Part shown: positions 49,931 to 57,096 of the stretch, piece after piece
Numbering within the stretch: the first letter of the stretch is position 1
How the letters are laid out: each line of letters opens with the position of its first letter
NCBI GenBank assembly: GCA_050043265.1
Contig: JBHJIR010000041.1
Coordinates: 56,004 to 120,003, forward strand
Length of the DNA: 64,000 nt
Direction of reading: 5' to 3'
Origin: Pelagibius sp050043265
GTDB taxonomy: Bacteria > Pseudomonadota > Alphaproteobacteria > Kiloniellales > Kiloniellaceae
Made by a program: the position numbers and the translations under genes
The notes under the pieces: generated by a model
Database searches by the model: none
The model's input: the letters and a program-made list of their open reading frames with translations, nothing else
What the model was told of the DNA's origin: nothing

Positions 49931-51424
49931 GTGACCATCCCCGTCAAGAAAACCGAGAACCGTTACGTCAACGACCTTCGGCGCTACGGTTATGGACAGT
50001 CGCTGTTCTTCGACCTGCGCCGGGTCGTGGTGCCCCTGGGGCTTTCCGTTGTCTTCCTGGCGATCGTCGGCAGCGCCGTCGCCGGGTACCAGAGCACGAT
50101 CAGCGAAGACTGGCTGATTGTCGCCGTCGCCGCCGTCGTCGGCGGCTACATGGCGCTGAACATCGGTGCCAACGATGTTGCCAACAACATGGGCCCCGCG
50201 GTCGGCGGCAAAGTGCTGACGGTGCTGGCGGCGGTCGTGATCGCCGCGGTCTGCGAGGCCGCCGGGGCGCTGCTTGCCGGCGGCGAGGTGGTCAACACCG
50301 TCTCCAAGGGCATTATCTCGCCGGGGCCGGAGATCGGCGTCACGGCGTTTCGCGACCTGATGCTCAGCGCCCTGTTCGCCGCGGCCCTGTGGATCAATCT
50401 CGCGACCATCCTCAGCGCGCCGGTCTCGACGACCCATTCGATCGTCGGCGGAGTCCTCGGCGCCGGCATCGCCGTGGCGGGCTTCGGACTGGTCAACTGG
50501 GGCACCGTGGCGGCGATTGCCGCCAGTTGGGTCATTTCGCCGGTCTTCGGCGCGGCCTTTGCGGCGCTGATCCTGCATTTCATCAAGGTGCACATTCTCT
50601 ATGCCGAGGACCGCATCGCGGCGGCGGAAAAATGGGTGCCGGTGTTGATCGCGGTGATGGCCGGTGCCTTTACCGCCTACATGCTGCTGAAAGGCCTGAA
50701 CAAGATCTGGCATCCCGGCGTGGTGGAGATCATGTTGCTGTCGGGCCTGGCTTTTGCCGCCGCTTATGCCGCCGCGCGCCCCTACATTGCCCGGCGCGTT
50801 CGCACGCTGGGAAACCGGCGCTCCGACGTCAACAAGCTGTTCAACCTGCCCTTGATTGCCGGGGCCGCGCTGTTGTCCTTTGCCCATGGCGCCAACGATG
50901 TCGCCAAAGCGGTCGGGCCGCTGGCCGCGATCGTCTCCACGGCCCAGCAGCAGTCGGGAATCGCCGAGGAGGTTTCCCTGCCGCTCTGGGTAATGGCGGT
51001 CGGCGCCTTCGGTATCGCGTTGGGACTTGGACTCTTCGGACCGAAGCTGATCGCCGTCGTCGGCGAGAAGATTACCCGCCTGAATTCGCCTCGGGCCTAC
51101 TGCGTCGCCTTGTCGGCGGCGGTGACGGTGCTGATTGCCACGACGCTGGGGCTGCCGGTCAGCTCCACGCACATCGCCGTCGGCGCGGTCTTCGGCGTCG
51201 GCTTCCTGCGCGAGTTCATGGAGAATCCCAACAAGCGAAAGCTGCGGCCCGGGCACAAGCTGAACGCCACGGCCGAAGACGCTTTTAAGAGCCGGGGATT
51301 TCGGTCGGTACGGCGGCTGGTGCGGCGGCGGTTCGTGTTCTCGATCGCCTCGGCCTGGGTGATTACGGTGCCGGCGTCAGCGCTTCTGGCAGGCTTGATT
51401 TATAGCGGTTTGCAGCTTCTATGA
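49931..51424 (+). CDS. Inorganic phosphate transporter, PiT family
   Basis: A 497-residue ion-coupled phosphate symporter. The duplicated PiT signature is seen in LNIGANDVANNMGPAVGGK and FAHGANDVAKAVGPLAAI. A soluble insert lies between the halves and a basic stretch near the C-terminus. GTG start at 49931, 4 bp after mutL stop. Its last 62 bp overlap the convergent Nudix gene. Confidence 0.93.
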   Translation: MTIPVKKTENRYVNDLRRYGYGQSLFFDLRRVVVPLGLSVVFLAIVGSAVAGYQSTISEDWLIVAVAAVVGGYMALNIGANDVANNMGPAVGGKVLTVLAAVVIAAVCEAAGALLAGGEVVNTVSKGIISPGPEIGVTAFRDLMLSALFAAALWINLATILSAPVSTTHSIVGGVLGAGIAVAGFGLVNWGTVAAIAASWVISPVFGAAFAALILHFIKVHILYAEDRIAAAEKWVPVLIAVMAGAFTAYMLLKGLNKIWHPGVVEIMLLSGLAFAAAYAAARPYIARRVRTLGNRRSDVNKLFNLPLIAGAALLSFAHGANDVAKAVGPLAAIVSTAQQQSGIAEEVSLPLWVMAVGAFGIALGLGLFGPKLIAVVGEKITRLNSPRAYCVALSAAVTVLIATTLGLPVSSTHIAVGAVFGVGFLREFMENPNKRKLRPGHKLNATAEDAFKSRGFRSVRRLVRRRFVFSIASAWVITVPASALLAGLIYSGLQLL

Positions 51425-51830
51425 TCCACGGCCTCAAGTCCGCGAACTGCTTGATCAGCGGCAGCAGGTCCTCTCGGTAGGCAACGCGTGGTGCGTCCTC
51501 CATCAAGGCCCAATGGCGCTGGCGGCGATCTTTTTCCGGCCAGTCATCGGTCTGCCCGGTAACCAGAAGCGGGTAGTAGGTGACGGGCAGTTCCCGCTTG
51601 CCGGTCTGGATCTGCTTGGTGATCAGTACGGTCATCGGGAAGTCTTCCAGCACCAGACCGGTCACGCCGGCCTCTTCGAAGCCTTCGCGCAGGCAGGCCT
51701 GCACGTGGGTTTCATTCGACTCGATCTTTCCCTTGGGCAGAATCCAGCGCCCGCGGGTCTGCGACGTGACGAAGAGAATCGCCACGTCGGTTTCCTTGGT
51801 GTCGAATGGAATGATACCGACGCGATGCAT
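51363..51830 (-). CDS. Nudix hydrolase
   Basis: A 155-residue Nudix protein. The box GKIESNETHVQACLREGFEE followed by AGV matches GX5EX7REUXEEXGU. Short size and WILPKGKIE resemble diphosphoinositol/diadenosine polyphosphate hydrolases. Specificity unproven. The C-terminus overlaps the PiT gene antisense by 62 bp. Confidence 0.88.
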   Translation of the reverse strand: MHRVGIIPFDTKETDVAILFVTSQTRGRWILPKGKIESNETHVQACLREGFEEAGVTGLVLEDFPMTVLITKQIQTGKRELPVTYYPLLVTGQTDDWPEKDRRQRHWALMEDAPRVAYREDLLPLIKQFADLRPWIIEAANRYKSSLPEALTPAP

Positions 51831-51868
51831 CCGGAGCCCTTTGCTGTCCGGCCTTTGGGGCCTTCAGC

Positions 51869-52432
51869 CTACCCCTCGTATTTCAGGAAGACCAGCTTGG
51901 CCTTGCCGTAGGTACGGGCGTCGAGTTCGTCGAAACCCTCCGGCGTTTCGAAGGGCTCGGTCTTCATCAGCTCGACCGACAGCAGGGTGCCCGGGGCGAT
52001 CCAGCCGGCTTTCAGCAGGCTGGCCACCGCCTTCTCGGCAAAGCCCTGGTTGTAGGGCGGATCGAGGAAGACGAGGTCGCAAGGGGCCGGCGCCCCGCGC
52101 GGGTGCAGCACGTCGCAGGCGATGAGCTTCGCCCGCTCGCCTTCGCCGAGGGTGGCGATGTTGGCACGGCAGATTTCGATGGCCGGCGCGTAGTTCTCCA
52201 TGAAGACCGCCTCGGCGGCACCGCGCGAGAGGGCTTCCAGGCCCAGCGCCCCGGTGCCGGCGAAGGCGTCGAGCACGCGGGCGCCGGGCAGGCGGCCGCC
52301 CTCGCTGCTCAGCTTGCCGCTGACCAGGATGTTGAACAGCGCCTCGCGGGTGCGGTCCGCGGTCGGCCGCACGGCGAGGTCGTCGGGTGTCTTGAGGCTG
52401 CGGCCCCTATGACGGCCGGCGACGATTCGCAT
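51869..52432 (-). CDS. rsmD: 16S rRNA (guanine966-N2)-methyltransferase
   Basis: A 187-residue SAM-dependent methyltransferase. It begins MRIVAGRHRGRSL. The SAM motif is VLDAFAGTGALGLEALSRG and the catalytic motif is LVFLDPPYNQG. Its start overlaps the 3' end of the pseudouridine synthase gene by 26 bp, so the two are coupled. Confidence 0.95.
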   Translation of the reverse strand: MRIVAGRHRGRSLKTPDDLAVRPTADRTREALFNILVSGKLSSEGGRLPGARVLDAFAGTGALGLEALSRGAAEAVFMENYAPAIEICRANIATLGEGERAKLIACDVLHPRGAPAPCDLVFLDPPYNQGFAEKAVASLLKAGWIAPGTLLSVELMKTEPFETPEGFDELDARTYGKAKLVFLKYEG

Positions 52433-53570
52433 GTTTCTTGCTTATGCCAGAGGGCGCCTTGCCGGAGGTGGACTTGGCCGCAGCAGGCTTCCCCGCGGGG
52501 CGTGTGCCCGGCTTCTTCGGCGTCGCCTTGGTGAAAGCGGCCTTCTTGGCCGCGGGCTTTCGGGTCGTGGGCGTCTTGGCCGCGGGCTTTTGCGCCGCGG
52601 CGGTCGTCGGGGCGGCCTTCTTCGGGGCCGGCTTTTTCGCGGCCTTCGCGGCGGCTCTTTTCTCGGCTGCCGCGGCCAGCTTCTGCGCGGCTTCCGCCTT
52701 GGGGCTGCGGCGTTGGCGCTTCTCGCGTTTCTCGCCTTTTTCGTCCGCCTCGCGCTGGTGCTTGAGGCCGCGCTTGGAGCCCGGGCGGTTCGGCTTCGGC
52801 TTGGCCCTGGCAAAGCCCTTGCCCAGCTTCTTCTTTGCCTTGTCTTCCAGGCCCAGCGCCTGGCGCAGGCGCGGTGTGTCGACCTCGTCCAGCGCCCGCT
52901 TGGGCAGCTTGCCCAGGGTGAAGGGGCCGTAAGCGACGCGGATCAGCCGGTTCACGTAGAGGCCCAGGTGGGCGCAGATCTTGCGCACCTCGCGATTCTT
53001 GCCTTCGCGCAGGCCGATGGTCAGCCAGGCGTTGGTGCCGGCCTGGCGGTCCAGCGTGGCCTCGACCGGGCCGTAGTCGACGCCGTCGACGGTGATGCCC
53101 TTGGCCAGGGCGGCGAGGCGTTCAGGCACGGCGTGGCCGTGGGCGCGCACCCGGTACTTGCGCAGCCAGCCGCTGGACGGCAGCTCGAGCTGGCGCTTGG
53201 TCCCGCCGTCGTTGGTCAGCAGCAGCAGGCCCTCGGAATTGATATCCAGGCGGCCGACCGCCTGCAGGCGCGGCAGGCCCGGGGGCAGGTGGTCGAACAC
53301 CGTGGTGCGGCCCTGGGGGTCACGCTCGGTGGTGATCTCGCCGCGCGGCTTGTGGTAGCGGAACAGGCGCGGGGCCTCCGCTGCCGGCAGCGGCTGGCCG
53401 TCGACCTCAATGCGGCTGCTGTCGGTCACTGCGGCGGCCGGGCTGGCCAGCACCTTGCCGTCGACCTTCACCCGTCCGGCGAGGATCCAGGCCTCGGCGT
53501 CGCGCCGCGAGCACAGCCCGGCGCGGGCGATGACCTTGGCGACGCGTTCGCCCTTTTCGATTTCAGCCAT
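52407..53570 (-). CDS. rluB: RluB-like 23S rRNA pseudouridine synthase with basic tail
   Basis: A 387-residue enzyme. An S4 domain (about 7-55) precedes the RsuA/RluB catalytic domain, with catalytic D109 in AVGRLDINSEGLLLLTNDG. The target is probably U2605 of 23S rRNA, but RluE/RluF specificity cannot be excluded. Residues 245-387 are a Lys/Ala/Pro-rich low-complexity tail, histone H1-like, with repeated KKPAPKKAAP-type units. Such tails occur in many alphaproteobacterial members. Coupled to rsmD. Confidence 0.88.
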   Translation of the reverse strand: MAEIEKGERVAKVIARAGLCSRRDAEAWILAGRVKVDGKVLASPAAAVTDSSRIEVDGQPLPAAEAPRLFRYHKPRGEITTERDPQGRTTVFDHLPPGLPRLQAVGRLDINSEGLLLLTNDGGTKRQLELPSSGWLRKYRVRAHGHAVPERLAALAKGITVDGVDYGPVEATLDRQAGTNAWLTIGLREGKNREVRKICAHLGLYVNRLIRVAYGPFTLGKLPKRALDEVDTPRLRQALGLEDKAKKKLGKGFARAKPKPNRPGSKRGLKHQREADEKGEKREKRQRRSPKAEAAQKLAAAAEKRAAAKAAKKPAPKKAAPTTAAAQKPAAKTPTTRKPAAKKAAFTKATPKKPGTRPAGKPAAAKSTSGKAPSGISKKHANRRRPS

Positions 53571-53582
53571 TGTTTTCTACTC

Positions 53583-54323
53583 TCAGGCCGCGGCGGCGAC
53601 GAAGGCGCGGAAGATGGCGCTGTCGGCGGGGCTGACGGCATATTCGGGATGCCACTGCACGCCCAGGCAGAAGCGGTAGCCGCTGGCCTCGATGCCCTCG
53701 ACGACGCCGTCGGGCGCCACCGCGTTCACCGTTACGCCAGGGCCGACGTCCTTCACCGCCTGGTGATGCGCCGAATTCACCGGCAGTTCGCCGGTGCGGC
53801 AGATCGATTTCAGCAGGCCGTCGGCGGTGATCGCCACCGCGTGGCCGGCTTCGTGGCGCGGGTTGGGCTGCTCGTGGGCGAGGGCGTTTTCGACCTCGTC
53901 GGGGATGTGCTGGATCAGGGTGCCGCCCAGCACCACGTTCAGCAGCTGTTGGCCGCCGCAGATGCCCAGGATCGGGAGGTCGCGTCCCAGGGCGCCGCGG
54001 ACGATGGCGGCCTCGAAGGCGGTACGGCGGTCCTTGGTGCGCACGGTCTCGTGGCGGGTATTGGCGCCGAACAGCGCCGGGTCCAGGTCGAAGGCGCCGC
54101 CGGTGATCAGCACCGCGTCGAGGCGCTCCAGGTAGGCCTCGGCCTTGTCCGGCTCGTGCGGCAGCAGGATGGGCAGGCCGCCGGCCTCGACCACCGCCGT
54201 GCAGTAGTTCTCGCGCACCGCATACCAGGGGTATTTCGACCAGCCGCCGGCCGGCTCGGAATCGAGCGTAATGCCGACGAGGGGCATTCCCAGGCGGGGG
54301 GCGGCGTTGGAGGATTTCGTCAT
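53583..54323 (-). CDS. Peptidase C26 (gamma-glutamyl-GABA hydrolase-like)
   Basis: A 246-residue class I glutamine amidotransferase-like hydrolase. Nucleophile Cys lies in ILGICGGQQLLNVVLGG and the His-Glu pair in GVQWHPEYA. PuuD of putrescine degradation is the best-known member; no other puu genes are nearby. It is the gene before the rluB-rsmD pair, 12 bp downstream of it on the same strand. Confidence 0.9.
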   Translation of the reverse strand: MTKSSNAAPRLGMPLVGITLDSEPAGGWSKYPWYAVRENYCTAVVEAGGLPILLPHEPDKAEAYLERLDAVLITGGAFDLDPALFGANTRHETVRTKDRRTAFEAAIVRGALGRDLPILGICGGQQLLNVVLGGTLIQHIPDEVENALAHEQPNPRHEAGHAVAITADGLLKSICRTGELPVNSAHHQAVKDVGPGVTVNAVAPDGVVEGIEASGYRFCLGVQWHPEYAVSPADSAIFRAFVAAAA

Positions 54324-54392
54324 GGCGGCAATCTAGGGCCGCCGCTGGCGGCCCACAACCGCGAATACGCGGCGGAAAACCGGGAGGCCGGA

Positions 54393-54409
54393 CGCCTGCG
54401 TGGCAGGCG
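54393..54409 (-). terminator. Hairpin just after the DUF3775 gene
   Basis: CGCCTGC-GTG-GCAGGCG is a perfect 7-bp stem 2 bp past the DUF3775 stop. A second perfect stem, GGGCCGCC-GCT-GGCGGCCC (54336-54354), lies before the C26 gene. Either may separate these transcripts; neither has a T-tract. Confidence 0.5.
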
Positions 54410-54411
54410 GC

Positions 54412-54846
54412 CTAAACGGGGACCTCGTAGTCCTCCAGGGAATAGCCCAGCGCCACGAAGCCCTCCTCCAGCATATCGCCCAGCAGGGGCATGCCCAGCA
54501 GGTACTTGGAGGTCTTGCCTAATCGGCGCTCGCCGGCGGCTTCCAGGGCTTCGTCCCATTCGTCGACCGAGAAATCGCCGCGTCCGACCCAGGTCATCGC
54601 CACCAGTTCAATCTGCTCGTCCACGTTCAGGTCGTCGACGACTTCGCGGATCTCCTGGGCTACCGGGTCGTCGCCGTAGTCCTCCAGGGCGTCGTGATCT
54701 TCGTCCTCGCCGGGCTGGGCGATCTCGTCACGGTCGGCCGGGGCCACCTTGGCGTCGAAGGCGCGCGCCTTGGCAATCAGGAAGGCGACCGTCGTCGGTT
54801 CGATTTCCAGGCTGATTTCCGGATCGGCCTCTTGGGTGCTTGCCAT
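54412..54846 (-). CDS. DUF3775 domain protein
   Basis: A 144-residue acidic cytoplasmic protein. Family features: IAKARAFDAKV, a poly-acidic stretch (PGEDEDHDALEDYGDDP), and LVAMTWVGRGDFSVDEW. Function is unknown. GGAG lies 7 nt before the ATG. Confidence 0.87.
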   Translation of the reverse strand: MASTQEADPEISLEIEPTTVAFLIAKARAFDAKVAPADRDEIAQPGEDEDHDALEDYGDDPVAQEIREVVDDLNVDEQIELVAMTWVGRGDFSVDEWDEALEAAGERRLGKTSKYLLGMPLLGDMLEEGFVALGYSLEDYEVPV

Positions 54847-55044
54847 GGGTGGGGCTCCTTGTTCTCACGCTGTTTCAGTAAAAGCATAGGAAGCAATCCG
54901 CCGCCGGACAATGACCTAAAGCAATCTCCCAGGCGGTCCCCAGACGGGCTCCCGGACCTCCGGCCGGACGCTCCCGAGGTGGGGCCGGGCCTGGCGGCGC
55001 AGCGGCCTTGACCGGTTCCGCCGCTGCGGGCAGGCTCGCGCGCC

Positions 55045-55560
55045 ATGGAAACACCGGAAAAGACCCCCAGGCCCGACCATTCCCGGCCCGCCCACCCCCG
55101 GCCCGCCCATATGGGCGCCGCCCTGGCCGCGGCCCGCCTGGCCGCCGGGGCCGGCGAGGTGCCGGTCGGCGCGGTGCTGGTCGATGCCGCCAGCTGTGAA
55201 ATCCTGGCCCGGGCGCACAACCGGGTGGAGCGCGACAGCGATCCCACCGCCCATGCCGAGCTGCTGGCGATCCGCGCCGCGGCGGCGGCCAGCGGACTGA
55301 AGCGGCTGACCGGGGCCGATCTCTACGTGACCCTGGAGCCCTGTCCCATGTGCGCCCAGGCGATTGCCTTCGCCCGGCTGCGCCGCGTCGTGTTCGGCGC
55401 CTACGATCCCAAGGGCGGTGGCGTCGACCACGGCGCGCGCATCTTCCAGCAGCCGACCTGCCACCACCGGCCCGACGTCGTTGGCGGCGTGCAGGAACAG
55501 GCCTGCGCCGCGCTGCTGCGCGATTTCTTCCAGGCCCGCCGTAGAGGAACGCGACGATGA
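55045..55560 (+). CDS. tadA: tRNA-specific adenosine deaminase
   Basis: A 171-residue zinc deaminase making inosine at the wobble position of tRNA-Arg(ACG). Zinc and catalytic residues: H70-A-E72 (TAHAELLAIR) and C100-P-M-C103 (LEPCPMCAQA). The N-terminal 22 residues are Pro/His-rich and not family-typical; a start at the ATG at 55111 is possible. It overlaps the next gene by 4 bp. Confidence 0.92.
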   Translation: METPEKTPRPDHSRPAHPRPAHMGAALAAARLAAGAGEVPVGAVLVDAASCEILARAHNRVERDSDPTAHAELLAIRAAAAASGLKRLTGADLYVTLEPCPMCAQAIAFARLRRVVFGAYDPKGGGVDHGARIFQQPTCHHRPDVVGGVQEQACAALLRDFFQARRRGTRR

Positions 55561-55895
55561 AAGACATCCACTCGATCACCGGTTATCACGCCCACATCTA
55601 CTACGACGCGCAGACCAAGCCCGCCGCAGCCGCCCTGCGCGAGGCCATCGAGGCGCGCTTCGACGTGCGCCTGGGCCGCTGGCACGACCGTCCGGTCGGC
55701 CCGCATCCCCACTGGAGCTACCAGATCGCTTTCGGCCCGGAACTCTTCGCCGAGATCCTGCCCTGGCTGGCGCTCAATCGCGGCGGCCTGACGATCTTCG
55801 CCCATCCGGAAACCGGCGACGACCTGCCCGACCACCGCGACTACGCGATCTGGCTCGGCGACAAGGCCGAACTGAACCTCGATGCCCTGAAATAG
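55557..55895 (+). CDS. DOPA 4,5-dioxygenase-like protein
   Basis: A 112-residue protein of the small DOPA-dioxygenase family. It begins ITGYHAHIYYDA and has HDRPVGPHPHWSYQIAF, with His residues for a metal site, and ends DYAIWLG. Bacterial members cleave catechols weakly; the physiological role is unclear. Coupled to tadA (ATGA overlap). Confidence 0.88.
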   Translation: MKDIHSITGYHAHIYYDAQTKPAAAALREAIEARFDVRLGRWHDRPVGPHPHWSYQIAFGPELFAEILPWLALNRGGLTIFAHPETGDDLPDHRDYAIWLGDKAELNLDALK

Positions 55896-55898
55896 CGG

Positions 55899-56186
55899 TC
55901 AGGCGGTTGGGGCCGCGCTCAGGTGGTCCCAGATGGTCCACAGGCCGAGGACAACGAAACCGGTGCCGGCGATGAGCTTCAGCGGCAGCACCGCGAGATA
56001 GCGCTCGGCGGCGATGCCGAGGACGACAGCCAGGGCGGTCGACAGCACCAGGGCGGCGGCGGCGGCAAGGAAGACCATGGTCGGCGGCGTCTCTTTGCCG
56101 GCGGCGAAGAGCACGGTGGCCAGCTGGGTCTTGTCGCCCAGTTCCGCCAGGAAGACGGTCGCGAAAATGGCAAGGATTTGGGACAT
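55899..56186 (-). CDS. GDT1/TMEM165-family (UPF0016) putative Mn2+ exporter
   Basis: A 95-residue membrane protein with three helices, a single half-unit of the UPF0016 fold. The family motif ELGDKTQ sits at 15-21. Half-size members function as dimers or pairs. The family exports Mn2+ (or exchanges Ca2+/Mn2+), and the upstream yybP-ykoY riboswitch supports a manganese role. SD GGAGAG lies 9 nt before the ATG. Confidence 0.9.
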   Translation of the reverse strand: MSQILAIFATVFLAELGDKTQLATVLFAAGKETPPTMVFLAAAAALVLSTALAVVLGIAAERYLAVLPLKLIAGTGFVVLGLWTIWDHLSAAPTA

Positions 56187-56201
56187 TTTTTTGATCTCTC
56201 C

Positions 56202-56267
56202 GGAGCCGGCAACACGCTATGACGCACCGCGCGGGCCGGCTCCTTGTTGCCCCGCGGAACGTCATAG
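56202..56267 (-). promoter_or_regulatory. Riboswitch expression platform with two exclusive helices
   Basis: Helix B: CTATGACG (transcript, 56267-56260) with CGTCATAG (56224-56217), 8 bp. Helix A: GGAGCCGGC (56243-56235 with the C from 56235) with GCCGGCTCC (56210-56202), 9 bp. Each helix encloses one arm of the other, so both cannot form. Helix B also competes with riboswitch stem P1. The 3' arm of A abuts the Shine-Dalgarno GGAGAG, so control of translation is likely. Confidence 0.65.
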
Positions 56268-56403
56268 GTCTCGCCAAATCCAAAAGATCTCCCCGCACCA
56301 TGTCCCGGCGCAGCGCGCGCCGGTCCAAGTCTGTTGATGCGGGGCCTCGTAGATCACAGCGTCAGTCACGGCTGTGAAATCGAGGCGGCTACTCCCCTAC
56401 GAT
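56260..56403 (-). ncRNA. yybP-ykoY manganese riboswitch
   Basis: Read on the minus strand, the leader shows the class hallmarks: GGGGAGTAGCC (56397-56387) on the 5' side and GGCGAGACCTATG (56275-56263) on the 3' side. P1 is CGTAGG (56401-56396) with CCTATG (56268-56263). P2 is GCCTCG/CGAGGC capped by CACAGC/GCTGTG. P3 is CCCGCA/TGCGGG with the loop ATCAACAGACTTGG and an inner CCGGCGC/GCGCCGG hairpin. These RNAs bind Mn2+ and usually turn on Mn exporters, as the downstream GDT1 gene fits. Confidence 0.9.
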
Positions 56404-56480
56404 CCGGTGATCTGATAGGCGATCCGCTGCGGGAATGCAAGATAGGGCGTGCCTCCGGCGGAACCATCTCAGGGTTAACG

Positions 56481-56534
56481 ATGGCGCTTCGTGTTGATTC
56501 CTCTACAGGAAAACCAAATTTTTCCTTGCATTGA
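56481..56534 (+). CDS. Candidate 17-residue leader peptide of speD
   Basis: ATG at 56481 reads MALRVDSSTGKPNFSLH and stops at TGA 56532-56534. AGGG lies 6 nt before the ATG. The stop codon is the first three bases of the terminator-like hairpin at 56532. A ribosome at the last codons would cover the 5' arm. Short leader ORFs that sense polyamines or ornithine are known before other polyamine genes. Translation here is unproven. Confidence 0.45.
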   Translation: MALRVDSSTGKPNFSLH

Positions 56535-56573
56535 GAGGCCGAAAAACGCGACAACGCGCCCCTCAGTTTTTTT
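56532..56573 (+). terminator. Terminator-like hairpin in the speD leader
   Basis: TGAGAGGC (56532-56539) pairs with GCCCCTCA (56558-56565) with one mismatch. An inner CGCG-ACAA-CGCG adds to it, and seven Ts follow (56567-56573). It lies 34 nt before the speD ATG on the same strand, and no gene on that strand ends nearby. So it looks like an attenuator of speD rather than an upstream gene's end. CCTCT (56500-56504) could pair with AGAGG (56534-56538) as an alternative. Confidence 0.65.
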
Positions 56574-56607
56574 GCTGGGTCAATCTGCTGGTTGCGTTGG
56601 AGGACCG

Positions 56608-57096
56608 ATGGCACGCACACGCGCCCTCTTCCAACTGGGGATCGACTTGGACGAGAACCCAAGCGCCTCCAAAACGGAAGATCAGAACACACCCGCTCAG
56701 CCGGCCTTCGAGGACGAGGAGCGTAAGGATTTCTTTATCGAGCGTGACGGCGAACGCTTTGCCGGCACGCATCTGATCGTCGATCTTTGGGGCGCTGAGG
56801 GGATCAACGATCTCGCTTACGTCGAAGAGACCTTGCGTGACTGCGTCGAGGCTGCCGAGGCGACGCTGCTGCACATCCACCTGCATCACTTCACGCCGAA
56901 CGACGGGATCTCCGGCGTCGCGGTGCTGGCGGAATCACACATCTCGATCCATTCCTGGCCTGAATCCGGCTATGCCGCGCTCGACATCTTCATGTGCGGC
57001 GCGGCCAAGCCGCATCGCGCCGTGGAGGTGCTGCGCCAGCGTTTCACGCCGTCCCACGTTGGTGTCGAGGAGCACCGGCGGGGCCGCGGCCTGTGA
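56608..57096 (+). CDS. speD: S-adenosylmethionine decarboxylase proenzyme
   Basis: A 162-residue pyruvoyl enzyme supplying decarboxylated SAM for spermidine synthesis. Self-cleavage should occur before S110 in LAESHISIHSWPE. The His and Cys of the active site lie in SWPE and DIFMCGAAKP. It has an acidic extension of about 45 residues before the core, longer than the usual 115-130-residue form. GGAGG lies 5 nt before the ATG. Coupled to speE by a 4-bp overlap. Confidence 0.95.
   Translation: MARTRALFQLGIDLDENPSASKTEDQNTPAQPAFEDEERKDFFIERDGERFAGTHLIVDLWGAEGINDLAYVEETLRDCVEAAEATLLHIHLHHFTPNDGISGVAVLAESHISIHSWPESGYAALDIFMCGAAKPHRAVEVLRQRFTPSHVGVEEHRRGRGL

Noticed and set aside
49793..51256. A 487-codon frame antisense to the PiT gene
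   Set aside because: Gln/Arg/Gly-rich shadow without a domain; the PiT frame has both family signatures.
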